Virus record (IMG/VR): IMGVR_UViG_3300025009_000080 | Span: 1 to 64,000 of that record | Strand: one strand, 5' to 3' | Source: a virus | Length of the DNA: 64,000 bases | Translations under genes and position numbers: made by a program | In this document: positions 30,869 through 42,500 of the stretch, piece after piece | Layout: each line of letters opens with the position of its first letter | How positions within the stretch are numbered: the first letter of the stretch is position 1 | The notes under the pieces: generated by a model | What the model saw: the letters and a program-made list of their open reading frames with translations, nothing else | Told to the model about the DNA's origin: nothing | Database searches by the model: none

Positions 30869-33800
30869 TTAGTAGTGGATTGTCTGAGCGTATGCCGAAA
30901 GTCTGTAAAATAAAGCACCGTCTGTCCCCGATTTCTGCCTCGCACGTATTAAATATACGTCTCCGGTTGTTGCATTAATATCATAAGCGGTTACGTGTAT
31001 TGGGTTATATTGCCCACCATTCTGAATTGATAATTGAGATGTGGGGACTTCCGCAGCGTCAGTAACGTTGTATACTTGCACCTCTAATGTTTGTAAGGCA
31101 TCAAATACCGAAACTGACATATCAATATCAAATTTCACATGACCCGTTAATCCTGTATATGTTAGTTTAGCAGTATCATTGTCAACCGTAAATCCCTGAG
31201 CGTCCAGACTTGTTAACGCAAGCGCAAGCGGATAATAAGTATCTATAACTGAAAATGTAAGATTATACCCCGTGTTATTTGAATAGTAAGCAAAACAATG
31301 TGCCGGATACCGCCGTGCCTTTACTTCACCTGTTGCTTCGTTCCATGTCAGGTCGTATTTGCAGGTGTCGGCTTTGGTGATTCCTTGTACTTTTAGCTTT
31401 CCCTGTAAATCAGCAGACCATCCACTTGATGACGTAGAGAATAATCCTGTCCCCGTTGTTGCTGTTGAGTAAAATCCATATCCTGATGTGGCAGAACCAA
31501 TTACACCATTTCCTGTTGTTGCATACCCGGCTAATCCTACTCCTCCACTCGCATTGCTTTCGCCTTGTATCGCTACACCTCCACCGTTTTCTGTAACCCT
31601 GAGAAGTCCTAAAACACCCGTCTGATTTTCAGTACCGTTTATTAAAACTTCGCCGTTTGAGTACATATACAAAGTACTGTCGTTTCCGGTTTTCGAGTTT
31701 GAAATCTTAAAAAGCGTGTCGGATGTGGCGTTACCGTTAAGGCTAATTCTCGCCCCTGATCGGGTTGTACCTAAACTTATTTTGGTCGCTGAACGTGGGT
31801 AGGCTACGTCTCCCACCTGTCGCCAGATTGTATTTGCAGCGGAGGTGTCCGATATACTTGTGGTATCCCTCCACTTTGCCGTTGCTGCATCGTAGTACAG
31901 TACGTCGTCATCTGTTACGCCTGTTACGTTTACGTCTGTTAAGCCTGCTAAAGTGGTTGATCCAAGTGTAGGGGTAGCGTAACCAATGGTCTTGGTTGAA
32001 GGGTCTTGTGTAAGGTATCGGATAGATGATAAAGTTTGTAATTCTGGTAACTGCAATGTGTTTTCAACTATTCGTATTACGGTATCTGTTTGCGCAGGGT
32101 CTAATGGGTATCCATTAATTGACGAATACATAATATCCATTCGTGCATCATCTCCGTTTGTCTGTATGGAATAGAATCTCGCCCCCCTATCTCCCATATA
32201 TATACCGTTCTCCCCAAGCTCGGATAGTTGTTTTTCCATTATTATATGATTGGAAAATCCTGTATTGGGGTAATCTTCGTGACTGAATGGAGCTTGGCTC
32301 ATTCTTAAAACATTGGTATCTTTTATCATATTCAGCCCACCTTTTTCGTCAATAACCATAGCGAGCGTCGTATCACTGCCAACATAAATGCCTCCTGTTG
32401 CTGTGCCAAACGAGGGGATTGGAAGCGTTCCTGTAATATTATTGTCATTATAGGTAGTCGTAGTATTATCATTTATGGTTGTAATAAGCAAAAAATCAGG
32501 GTAATTCCCTACCTCCACACGGTAAATATTTCTCCCAATAACAACTCCTTGCTCTCCGGTGGGTATAAATTCTACGGTAATCTGTTCATTGGCCACCACG
32601 TCAGATAAATTTGAATTGTCTGATAACTCAGATTCGCCCTGTGCTGTCAAAAAGGATACTCTGTAATAAAATTCCCCTGAAAGATTACCGGGTGTTGCAT
32701 TAAGACTTGCTGTCGGAGCTTCTGGTTTAGGTAAGTGATGTATCCATAAGTTACCATACCTGCTCTCTACTTCTCTTACCGAAACAGTATCGGTAAATGA
32801 ATAATTCCCATACCCCGTATCCCCTGTAGTCTTTAAATACCCACTGTCCTGAGACAAAAAGCCTGAAATGTCGTATTGCGTTGCTACCTGAGAACTATCT
32901 GCTTTCAATGTCCCTGTTGATGTTATTGTCCCTCCGGTTAATCCCCATGAAGTCGCTACGGATGTTACAGTGCCGCTTGTGGGAGAAGAAGCCGCCCACG
33001 AAAGCGTACCGTCTGTCTGACTTGTTAACTGATACCCTGAGCTTGCAGGGTAAGCAGGGGGCATTGTGTATATCTGAAAGCCAGTATGTGCGGGATCTAC
33101 GTATAATTCAACATACCCTGTCTCTCCTGCGGTTGTCATTCCGAGTTTACTACCTACTGCATATATCCCTGATTTTGATTTTATCCATCCTGAATTAGTG
33201 TAGTTACCCCACATATAATCCGTTGTGGTTTTGAGATAGCCCGTATCTTTAGCAACAACCCAATCCGTACCGTTAAATTTCATTATATCACCATTAACCT
33301 GACTGGTTAAAGCAATGTCTGTCCCGTCTACTGCGTTATCGGATATGGCAAGTGCGCCAGTATTTGACATTGTTGCATCCCCTGAAACCAATCTTTCTGT
33401 CGCTGCATTTGACGAATTACCTACCATGATGTATCCGTCCGACTGCTGAATATACTCTGATGTTACCTTACCAAATGCAGGTGTCCCTGAACCAGAAATA
33501 GGGCTTCTAAATACTAATCGCTCTGCCTGTGATGTCCACGATAGTGCAAAAGTACCCGAACCCGTTATCGGTGATCCGATAGTTGTAATTTCTGACGGTG
33601 TTGTCATAGCAATACTTGTTACCGTTCCGGGTGTAAAATAACTCATTACACCTCCTGTGGTCACACTAAAACTCTGACCGCTTACAGACGGGTATGTACC
33701 CGGCAATGTCAGCGTCACATCTGAACTCATAGCAGGAACTCCAATCTGAACATAGTTGGTTTGCGCTCCGGGTTGCTCTGTTAACCTGAAATACCCTTTA

Positions 33801-35281
33801 GATTCAACACCGATCCCACTTGCTCCGGTAGCCCATCCTTTAACAGCCGGGTATGTGGTTGCGGCTGTTTGTGCGTCAATAGCCATTCCCGATGCTGATG
33901 TAGCCTGCAATGCGTTACCGGATGCCCCACCAGAAGGATAAGTACTTTCAATCCACACAGTAGGCATAGCCTGTGCCGTTGTGCTATACATAGCATAATT
34001 ATTCCCTATCTGCTGAACGTAAATTCCATACCCTGATGATGAATTAGAAATAGCCTGCTTGCCTGTTAATTGAACAGTAGTGCCGTCAAATGTCAGATTA
34101 GCCTCTCCATTCAATGCTGTAGCAGAGCTAAAAGTAGCAAGCCTGTTATCAACTCCATTGGCGGCTGTTAACCCTGCACCCGTTGAATCATTCCCCCAAT
34201 ATGGTAATGTCCCGTTTGATTTCAATACCTTGTTTGATGTGCCTACTCCTAATCGTACCCAATCCGTCCCATTAAAATACATCACGTCTCCATTTACTTC
34301 GCCCGTAAGTGAAATATCTGTACCACGTACTGCATTGGGCTGGATTGTCGTAACACCTGTGGCGGATATAGTCACGTCCCCACTCATTACCCTTGACTGC
34401 CCTACACTCGATCCGTTACCTATAATGATATTGCCGTTAATTATGCCAATATCCTCTGGTTGCCCCTTTCGGAATAACGGTGTCCCCGCACTCCCATTCG
34501 GTGATGCAAACACAAGGTTTGCTGACTTACTCGCCCATACAGCCGTTAGCGTCCCCGATGTTGTTACCGGAGACCCTGAAATAGTGAAATCAGAAGGTAG
34601 GCTTAATGCCACACTTATTACCGTTCCCGTTGCTGACTGCCAAGATGTATCCTGCCACATCCCGGCAGACTGGTTCCAATATAAAATGCTTCGGTTAGTC
34701 TTTCCGGTTGTCAGGACGTTTTCGAGGTCGTCAAGTGGGTGATTATGTCCGGGTCTTGCCCAACTGGTGTCAATATTTATAGTATCATTTCTACGCCAAC
34801 CGTCCTGCATAACCAAGTTTGATCCGTAATTTGCGAATATGCTGTCAGCCAAATCCCCGGTAATCGTATCACCGCCTATGTAAATCGTATCAGCATGAAT
34901 CACAATAGAATATATGGTATCAGAGGTGATAACGTAACTATGGATCGTGTCCGTTCGGACTACAATAGAATAAATGGTGTCAACGTTAATTTGTATAGAA
35001 TAAATAGTATCAACCTGTAATAAGACAGTTGTATCATAGATTGTTACCGTAGTATCAACTATTCCCATCATTCCTTTAAGGGTTGCTACCGATACGGTGT
35101 CAACTTTACCCCCTGATTTTGTTATCAGAATTGCAGTATCAACTGCCGGGAATTTGGTAAAGTAAATGTCCTTATTCCCGGTAAGGTTTCCCTTCACCTG
35201 AAGACTTCCGTTAACCACTTGCTGACCGTACCCCACTAATGCCAGTATGAGTATTGCAAATAATAATGCTATTTTTTTCAT
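30869..35281 (-). CDS. Large fibre protein with signal peptide, 1470 aa
   Basis: A Sec signal peptide (MKKIALLFAILILALVGYGQ) precedes a region with repeated DTIYSI/V-x-V/T units (residues about 75-145: VDTIYSIQINVDTIYSIVVR...). Then come several copies of a beta module with SGTLTAVWASKSANLVFASPNG and VNGDVMYFNGTDWV-type segments, typical of tail-fibre shafts. A later fibronectin-like stretch is PEAPTASLNATPGNLSGEFYYR. The C-terminal 150 residues are a distinct beta-rich tip (TDAAEVPTSQLSIQNGG...). The length and repeated modules argue for a fibre trimer; host receptor binding is inferred. Confidence 0.7.
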   Translation of the reverse strand: MKKIALLFAILILALVGYGQQVVNGSLQVKGNLTGNKDIYFTKFPAVDTAILITKSGGKVDTVSVATLKGMMGIVDTTVTIYDTTVLLQVDTIYSIQINVDTIYSIVVRTDTIHSYVITSDTIYSIVIHADTIYIGGDTITGDLADSIFANYGSNLVMQDGWRRNDTINIDTSWARPGHNHPLDDLENVLTTGKTNRSILYWNQSAGMWQDTSWQSATGTVISVALSLPSDFTISGSPVTTSGTLTAVWASKSANLVFASPNGSAGTPLFRKGQPEDIGIINGNIIIGNGSSVGQSRVMSGDVTISATGVTTIQPNAVRGTDISLTGEVNGDVMYFNGTDWVRLGVGTSNKVLKSNGTLPYWGNDSTGAGLTAANGVDNRLATFSSATALNGEANLTFDGTTVQLTGKQAISNSSSGYGIYVQQIGNNYAMYSTTAQAMPTVWIESTYPSGGASGNALQATSASGMAIDAQTAATTYPAVKGWATGASGIGVESKGYFRLTEQPGAQTNYVQIGVPAMSSDVTLTLPGTYPSVSGQSFSVTTGGVMSYFTPGTVTSIAMTTPSEITTIGSPITGSGTFALSWTSQAERLVFRSPISGSGTPAFGKVTSEYIQQSDGYIMVGNSSNAATERLVSGDATMSNTGALAISDNAVDGTDIALTSQVNGDIMKFNGTDWVVAKDTGYLKTTTDYMWGNYTNSGWIKSKSGIYAVGSKLGMTTAGETGYVELYVDPAHTGFQIYTMPPAYPASSGYQLTSQTDGTLSWAASSPTSGTVTSVATSWGLTGGTITSTGTLKADSSQVATQYDISGFLSQDSGYLKTTGDTGYGNYSFTDTVSVREVESRYGNLWIHHLPKPEAPTASLNATPGNLSGEFYYRVSFLTAQGESELSDNSNLSDVVANEQITVEFIPTGEQGVVIGRNIYRVEVGNYPDFLLITTINDNTTTTYNDNNITGTLPIPSFGTATGGIYVGSDTTLAMVIDEKGGLNMIKDTNVLRMSQAPFSHEDYPNTGFSNHIIMEKQLSELGENGIYMGDRGARFYSIQTNGDDARMDIMYSSINGYPLDPAQTDTVIRIVENTLQLPELQTLSSIRYLTQDPSTKTIGYATPTLGSTTLAGLTDVNVTGVTDDDVLYYDAATAKWRDTTSISDTSAANTIWRQVGDVAYPRSATKISLGTTRSGARISLNGNATSDTLFKISNSKTGNDSTLYMYSNGEVLINGTENQTGVLGLLRVTENGGGVAIQGESNASGGVGLAGYATTGNGVIGSATSGYGFYSTATTGTGLFSTSSSGWSADLQGKLKVQGITKADTCKYDLTWNEATGEVKARRYPAHCFAYYSNNTGYNLTFSVIDTYYPLALALTSLDAQGFTVDNDTAKLTYTGLTGHVKFDIDMSVSVFDALQTLEVQVYNVTDAAEVPTSQLSIQNGGQYNPIHVTAYDINATTGDVYLIRARQKSGTDGALFYRLSAYAQTIHY

Positions 35282-35286
35282 CTTGA

Positions 35287-35973
35287 CTAAATTAAAGAAA
35301 TGGTGTATCCGTCCGATGTTCCTTCTTCTACGGTTACGATTATGCTTCCATTGACATCAAGTGGATTGACAACTATATCAATCAACTCAACTTTGCCATC
35401 TACGTTAAATGCCTGCCACATATACGGCCTGCGACCCAATGTATGATTAACAATTTTGGGTTCGCCTGATACCAGTACTCCGGTTTCGCACGTTGTTGGT
35501 TCAAACGTAGAAGATCCTCCACTGCCAGCACCACCGTAAAAGTGAAATCCTGATGTGTTCCAGTATATTTCGTCTCCGGTTACATACGAATCCCCTGAGT
35601 AATCAAAGTTGCCAGTAATTGACCACCACCATCCGGGCTGCTTAGACTGTGAATTTACTAATGCCATTTGTGCTGCATTGGCAATTTCGCCACGGTAACT
35701 CTGCTCTGGTATTGGGATATACTGATTTGTTATTGTGCTCTGGTATTGCGCCACAACTTTTGTATCCATGGTTGAATTAAGAAATTGAGTAGCGCAATTT
35801 TGAGTAGCAAGTACCGCCTCCGTATCCTCTAATAACTCAATCATGTTGTATTTTAGAATGACTTCATCCCAACAATACTTTGATTTAATCCCAAGCACGT
35901 CCTGTCGTGCAAGGGATACCGTCTTGTGAATAGTTTCAACAAGCGTTTGGTTTTTAATATTATTGGAGTCCAT
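35287..35973 (-). CDS. Virion protein, possible tail/fibre adaptor, 228 aa
   Basis: MDSNNIKNQTLVETIHKTVS opens a helical first half (about 110 residues), followed by a beta-rich second half with GDSYVTGDEIYWNTSGFHFY, a Gly/Ser linker and ending DVNGSIIVTVEEGTSDGYTI. The helix-then-beta layout suits an adaptor joining a fibre to the virion. No family assigned. It overlaps the 1178-aa gene by one base. Confidence 0.55.
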   Translation of the reverse strand: MDSNNIKNQTLVETIHKTVSLARQDVLGIKSKYCWDEVILKYNMIELLEDTEAVLATQNCATQFLNSTMDTKVVAQYQSTITNQYIPIPEQSYRGEIANAAQMALVNSQSKQPGWWWSITGNFDYSGDSYVTGDEIYWNTSGFHFYGGAGSGGSSTFEPTTCETGVLVSGEPKIVNHTLGRRPYMWQAFNVDGKVELIDIVVNPLDVNGSIIVTVEEGTSDGYTISLI

Positions 35974-38900
35974 TATTTACATTTTTGATTTGTGGAGCAA
36001 TCACAAAGCGACTTAGCAAGGTTGTATAATTCAACCATTTTGTCATACCATTGCAGCGTTTGAGCCTCCGATAACGACCGGATAACAACTTTTAGCTTTA
36101 AATATGCCTGAAAACACTTGTTGTTGCAGATCATATTGTCGCAAAGGTTTTTGATATTGCAGAATACCGTCCGTTCGAGGTCTCTCTGGCAACTTGTTAA
36201 ATCACAGAACTGAACGTAGTACTGAATATTGGTGTAAGTTGAAGGTAATTCTTCAATGAGTTCCCAATTACTTTCCCAATTTACCCCTGTACCAGGTTCA
36301 ATGCCAAGGTTATTATTCACAAGGCTTTTGTAAAACACCACTGAGCTTCCGGATGCCATTACAACACAATCATCTTGCAGGTACGCCCCGGCAATATTAT
36401 AAGCAGGTGCGCTTTCAAGTGTTACTGTGTATATCCCACCGCTTGTAACGGTAATTGGATACGCCAGCACGTTTGAAGAAGCGGGTTCAATTAGTTCATC
36501 ATACACCTGATGTGTACTCATTACATAGTCCTGTCCGTTCGGTTTGTGAACTGTGATCTTTCGATATAGTGTGAAATCTGCAAGGTCATGGTTTGCGTCG
36601 GCTCCATAATTGCTTTCATCATAAACATTTGCTGTCTGGCAATCAACTGCCGTTGCAACCCTGCAAGTGGTTTCGTATCCTCCTGCTGTACCTGTTAACT
36701 CAACACTCAGATATATCGTAGCTACCTGTGGGCTGCAAGTAAAGGCAGGATTTGCGAAAGTTGATGTAAGGGTAAGCGTACTGTTAACAGGAGATTGTGA
36801 AATATCACCCGGAATTATGTAGGTTAATTTTACAGGAATCTGCTGATCTGCAAACACCTCTGTATCTACTGTCGCAATAAGATATGCAGGGTTTTCTGAA
36901 ATATGTGTTTCGTCCCACGTAATCCCGGCCAATACGGGTTGAGTCTGGAATGTTACAACATCTTCACCTGTAGGCAATGCAAATGTAAGTTCAAATTCAC
37001 TTACCTCTGATGGCTCCCTGTCAATATCTACATAGGCAATAAGTTCACCTGAATCAGACGGACGTAAATCGTAAGCAGAAAGCAGGTCTGATAGCCATGA
37101 TACAGGGCAAACCGGGGTACTTGCTAAAGTCAGAGTGTATGTCAATGTCAGTGATCCGCTACATATAATAACGTTTTCATCATTGCGTAACACCCAATTT
37201 ATTACAGCGTTAACTACTGAAGGATCGGGTAACGCCGTACCTGTAACACTAACCGTAACCGGCACACTGAGTAATTGGAACTCATTCACAAAAGTCCGGT
37301 ATATGGTTTCATTCCCGAATGGGCTTTCTCCAAAACTTACATTGTCAGCACCACTCCCTTTTGTGAGTTCAAGTGTACCGTAATTTGATCCTGTATTAAG
37401 TTGAATGGTATCCGCAAATTGGGTTGCTGTGTTAAGGGGAACCTCTACAAAATATTGATTTTGAGTAGGTACTATCTGGCAGGTTTCCACGTTGGCATGA
37501 CTTGTCAACAAGAATGGAACTTGCAGATCATCTCCACAGTCCATTTGAATTGTAACAATCCCTGATATTGCGGTAACTACTGTTAATGGAGAATACGTAA
37601 ATTGGATCTGATGTGTGCGCCCTACTGCGATAGTCTGTGCTATCGGGAAATACACCTGTAATCCTGCATTAGCAAGATTTGAAGGTATTGTAACACCCGT
37701 CAATATAATACTTGAAGTCCCTCCATTCCCTATGGTTACTATTTGGTTTGTTGAAGTGCCTACGTTTTTTTCAAGATCAATAACCGTATCCGGAGTTACT
37801 GATGTAACGTCATTTCGGACAACCCATTGCATTGTGATCTGGCATACGTTTTCGACTATCGGAAGTGAAGCCCATGGTTCCCTGTAAACAGTAACGCTCA
37901 TGGTTTCAAATAGTGTGTGTGCGCTCATTGCGTCGTCGTGGAATACCCCAAAGGATACAAGGTCTCCGATTGTGAGCGAAAGCGTCTCAGAGATAGTCCC
38001 TCCATAGTTATAGAGACTGTCAAGGAATGTCGTGTTAGCTACTCCGTTTACGAAAATAGCATACTGCCTTACTGTCGAAGTAATGTCATCCGGGATTTGA
38101 AGGCTGAGCAAAAATGTATAATCGCCGGTTGCCGGAACCTCGATTACGCTTGTGCTTAGTGTTTCGGTTACACTATGTGCAGCCCAAACAAAATCTACAT
38201 TCTGAGTACTTACTAATGCAGCATCTCCTTGGATTACCGCATCCAATGTCAGCGCAAAGAAGTCATTTGTGTCACTTACCGGCACAAGTGCCGCTGTTTC
38301 TACAATCACTGACCCGTTACCATATGTAGCTACTGCAATATCGGCAGCGTTTTCGCAGAGTTTCCGGTTAATATCAAGTATAAATTGGTGTAATCCCGCT
38401 GTCGTACTGCAAGTTACTGTCAATGTAATTGTTTTGCTCTCTGCTGGCATTAAAACATAATCAGCATCGGTAGCTACTGCCGGGAATGCGATCACTACTC
38501 CGCTGCTGTCATCATCACTTAGGAAGGGATACCAACCGTGAATCATGTCACCAAGCCGTACCATTCCGGTATCTCCGTCAGGACAACTGTGTGCTGCATT
38601 ATTGGTAATCTGTACCTGAATTTCTGCGGTTGCTGTTTCGCATCCACATAAGGTATCGAGCGTCTGTGTTCCCGGACAACTACCTGCAACACTTACTGCT
38701 TCTCCGTTTATCCATGTAAAATCCAGTACCGCAACTGAAAGATCAGATGTGACGGCCGCAACTTCTTCGATTTCCTGTAACGCATCAAATCTCCAATACG
38801 AATAATACTGAACAACTCCGGGTGTGTACCCCAACTGCAATGCCCTTGTACTTAGGTCTGCAATATTTGCGCTATCACACTGAATAAGGATTTCCAAATC

Positions 38901-39509
38901 CTCTGTATCCAAAATTGCAAGCTCAGTAACGCCTGAAATAAATTCAGTCCATACCCCTGCAAGGTTGTAATAAACAGTGAATGCCCCTATTGTGTCAGGC
39001 AGAACCACAATTTCATTTACCGTTGTTGTTGCGCCTGAGTTGTTTACAATACGGTTAATATGGTTTGCTTTTACCCCTACATTTAGTTTGGAGTCAAATT
39101 TAATAAACGGAACTGCCAGAATTACATCATCTGAATTACCCTGAAGGGTAAGCGTTACTTCATCATTAGCCGCATCTACGGTATAGGTGTTTGGCAGTAA
39201 TGTAAACAATCCTGTCCAGTCCCCAATCTGAGAAGATCGCACTGGCTCCACTGTAAGCACAATCGGATTTAATGTAGTGAGTTCGTCAAAGTCAAAAGCC
39301 CTCGTACAATCCCATATACCAAGGCTAATTTCTGTATAAGTGAATCCGGCAATAGTAAAGTCCCTATCGGGAACCATCCCGGCAGCCCTGATTTTAAGCG
39401 TATATATTGAAGGTGGTGAAGTCAGAACTCCATCGGTTGAAACAATGAGGTTTGCTGAGTTCATACTCAGGTTGCTCATGGTTAAAATTGTGCTGCTTAG
39501 TGATAACAT
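35973..39509 (-). CDS. Large beta-domain virion/adhesin protein, 1178 aa
   Basis: A serial array of Ig-like or fibronectin-like beta domains (for example LNPIVLTVEPVRSSQIGDWT; SSIILTGVTIPSNLANAGLQ). The Cys-rich C-terminus (CQRDLERTVFCNIKNLCDNM, ends SLCDCSTNQKCK) contains a helical segment around KLKVVIRSLSEAQTLQWYDK. The N-terminus is hydrophilic and lacks a convincing signal peptide. Probably a fibre or host-surface decoration protein. Many Cys pairs imply disulphides, unusual for a protein assembled in the cytoplasm. Confidence 0.6.
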   Translation of the reverse strand: MLSLSSTILTMSNLSMNSANLIVSTDGVLTSPPSIYTLKIRAAGMVPDRDFTIAGFTYTEISLGIWDCTRAFDFDELTTLNPIVLTVEPVRSSQIGDWTGLFTLLPNTYTVDAANDEVTLTLQGNSDDVILAVPFIKFDSKLNVGVKANHINRIVNNSGATTTVNEIVVLPDTIGAFTVYYNLAGVWTEFISGVTELAILDTEDLEILIQCDSANIADLSTRALQLGYTPGVVQYYSYWRFDALQEIEEVAAVTSDLSVAVLDFTWINGEAVSVAGSCPGTQTLDTLCGCETATAEIQVQITNNAAHSCPDGDTGMVRLGDMIHGWYPFLSDDDSSGVVIAFPAVATDADYVLMPAESKTITLTVTCSTTAGLHQFILDINRKLCENAADIAVATYGNGSVIVETAALVPVSDTNDFFALTLDAVIQGDAALVSTQNVDFVWAAHSVTETLSTSVIEVPATGDYTFLLSLQIPDDITSTVRQYAIFVNGVANTTFLDSLYNYGGTISETLSLTIGDLVSFGVFHDDAMSAHTLFETMSVTVYREPWASLPIVENVCQITMQWVVRNDVTSVTPDTVIDLEKNVGTSTNQIVTIGNGGTSSIILTGVTIPSNLANAGLQVYFPIAQTIAVGRTHQIQFTYSPLTVVTAISGIVTIQMDCGDDLQVPFLLTSHANVETCQIVPTQNQYFVEVPLNTATQFADTIQLNTGSNYGTLELTKGSGADNVSFGESPFGNETIYRTFVNEFQLLSVPVTVSVTGTALPDPSVVNAVINWVLRNDENVIICSGSLTLTYTLTLASTPVCPVSWLSDLLSAYDLRPSDSGELIAYVDIDREPSEVSEFELTFALPTGEDVVTFQTQPVLAGITWDETHISENPAYLIATVDTEVFADQQIPVKLTYIIPGDISQSPVNSTLTLTSTFANPAFTCSPQVATIYLSVELTGTAGGYETTCRVATAVDCQTANVYDESNYGADANHDLADFTLYRKITVHKPNGQDYVMSTHQVYDELIEPASSNVLAYPITVTSGGIYTVTLESAPAYNIAGAYLQDDCVVMASGSSVVFYKSLVNNNLGIEPGTGVNWESNWELIEELPSTYTNIQYYVQFCDLTSCQRDLERTVFCNIKNLCDNMICNNKCFQAYLKLKVVIRSLSEAQTLQWYDKMVELYNLAKSLCDCSTNQKCK

Positions 39510-39545
39510 GGCTGTTGTATTTAATGGTCAAATTTACAAAATATT

Positions 39546-42500
39546 TTATTCATTTTCGGACTCATTGATAATAGATTGAATATCCCTATTGAACCCGGCT
39601 TTTACTCCTGTTCTTTCTTTGAATAACTCCCATTTGGCTTGCTCATTGGCTAAATTCACAATGTTTTCCTTCACATTATTGAGTGCCTTTGTCCTGTATT
39701 CTGCTGCTATTTTCTTTTGAGTATCTAATTTAATATCCATTCCCTCTGCTGCCAGATTTGAAATAGGAGTGATCGTGTTTTTATCCATCTCCATTAACAT
39801 CTGAACCATGGACTTGATTTTCTGTCCTCTTAGCTTGCAGAATTTGTAGTATTCATCATCGGTCATTGGCTCGTAGGTCTTTGTCTTATCATTGATGAGC
39901 ATTAACCCTTCTGATTCACGCTTTGGTTTGGCGATAAATAGATTGTTCTCATTTAGGAATTTTGCTTCCGGGCTGATCTTTTCTTTGCCAAACATAAAGT
40001 TTGGGTCGGCATAAACGGGATCTCCAAGCACATTAACCATATCGCTCAGGCTGTTTCTGGCTATCGGAATATCCATAATCATTTTAGCGAAAAAGTCATC
40101 TGCCTCTTTTCTTGGCATATCAAATACCTTTTGGGTGTACTGCGATGTTTGTGTTACGATATTCGGCAAAACGAAACTCTTTCCTGTACCTGCCATTTTT
40201 TGCATATAGCGTTCAAACTGTCCTTTTGTTGGCGATGTTAGCGCATTCATAAGGTTTGCTACGTTGCTTACAAATGACATATCCCCGAACGTCTTTATGT
40301 TTTGCTCATTGGCAAGCATTATTTTCCGCAGGGTTGTTTCTTTGTTAAAGTCAGGATCGTACTTTTCACCGTCCCTCAATATTCCAATAGGTGCAAGTAA
40401 AAGTAATAAGGGAGTGTACTGGTACGACCACCAAATACCTCCTGCTTTTATACTGTACGGCTTCCATCCTTCGGCTTCAAGTTGTTTGTTTTTCTGCCAG
40501 TCCCTTGTCCCATTGGCGGTAATTTGAATTGCGCTTTCGCCTTTTTCATCTTCCTGTGTCATTAAGTACAGAGCCGTTGAAGCTGCAAGTCCAACACCTG
40601 CACGGATAAATGCTTTTGATCTTTCCTCTGGTGTGTATTTTACATATTTGCCGCCAAACCTTGTGTTTTCAAGCGACTCCCACCCAACACCACCTTTTAT
40701 TCCACGATACAGTGCTACAGGTGGAAAGAAGTCTGCTGATCGAGTCATTACATTGGTTACAATTCGAGTAAACGGAACAATAAATTTGCCCGGTCTTACC
40801 GATATTGTTTTACCTGTAAATGGAATTGGAACCCGTAATCTCATTGCATTTGCAAGGTATGACACCGCATCCGACAAAAGTCCAGCATTTCCTTCTGTAT
40901 TGTGGTTATAGGTTAGCTTGGCTGCAAAGTCATTGGTATCGTCAATAATTGACTTATCCCTTCCCATTTCAAGTAACTCATAAGCCCTTATCTTTGCTCC
41001 GGTTGTACGCATCCATTTTTCTGCACGGGTACGCTGCTTTGAAGTCATGTTTGATGGTAATTCCTTAATGGAGACTTCGGCTTCCTCCAATGCAATTTTT
41101 TCAGCTTCCTTATATGCCTCCGGTGTACGGTTAAGTATCCTGTCGACTTCTTGCCAAACTGCTTTGTTATTAAAGAATGTACCGTCTTTGGAGTTGAAAA
41201 ACTTAATTCCATTCTGAGCTGCGATCCTTTTTGCCAGCGAGAATGCTCTTAGGTCTTTTCCGGCTTCATAGTTCATGGCATCCGCCCCAAACATAATGCG
41301 TGGCACGTACTTGGCTGCATTTGCCGGATTATATTTGCCGTCAAATTCCCATTGCTCAAGAACATTTCCTACCTCTACTGACTTACCTCTTATCGGGGCA
41401 TATCCGGTTTTCATTACGTCCCTAAATTTCATTGCGCCACGTCCGTATCCTGTTGACATAGAGTAAATCAAAAAAGGAATAGCTGACGGGTTTTGTATCG
41501 CTTCTTCTGTCAGTGCAAGCAAGTGGTTTGACATATTGCCAAAAACGTTCTTTTGTTGGGTGCTGATACCGGATAGCATATTAGCATACCAAAATCCTGT
41601 TCCAACGTCACCCCAATCAATACCTGGTAGTTTGGCTTGGTAGTTTAGTAAATCAGTAATAGCCCTGTTCTTGGGTTCTCCCTGTGGGGCATCATGCACT
41701 CTTTGAGCAAGTCGTTTGATTTCAATAGCCTGCTCTGGTGTGATTTCCGGCAATCCCATTTTCTCTGCATACATACGGGTAAATTCAGCATCATCAAATG
41801 CTCCCATATTGGAGAGTTCGATCATGGCTTCATGGGTTGCCTTTATTTTCTTTGGAGATTCAAATATGCGTTCCTTGGTGGTTAAGGATTTGCGCAATGC
41901 GTTTTGCTTGGCTCTTAATGTAAGTCGTTCAAACGCACTTGCAACGGACTGAGTAAGTAACCGGGCATCTTCACCGGAAACACCTGCTTCTTCAATGAGT
42001 TTTTCGGTAAGCGACCTGCGGGTAGCGTCAACCTCTGAATAGTGTTTACGGATAATGTCGTTAATGGTTTCGTCCATGGATTTCATGGCTTCCTTGACGG
42101 CTTTACCTACCTGACGTTCTGAGTACGGTTTGCCTATAATTTCATCATAATACCCTTGTAACTGATCTTTCATGTCAGCCTTTACATCGTCGCTAATCTC
42201 CATATTGTCAATACGGGATTCCACTTCTGCCTTAGATGCTTCCCAAACTTCCTTGTATTGTTCTTTGTTGGCAATAGCCTCTCCGATAGTTTCAATAGTC
42301 GGTTTGGTTTCTGCCCCCTTTTGTGGTTCAAGTTTTTCATCAACTTTCCCGAAAAGAGTGTTTATCATATCCCTTACCGGGTCGTATGCTTTTGGCTTTG
42401 AAGATAATCTGCGGACAATCCTTTGTGCAAGGGTGTTGGCTGCATCTTCGGTTTCTTTATCGGCTTGTTTTTTGAGTCCGTCCGTTTCAATTTGTCCCCA

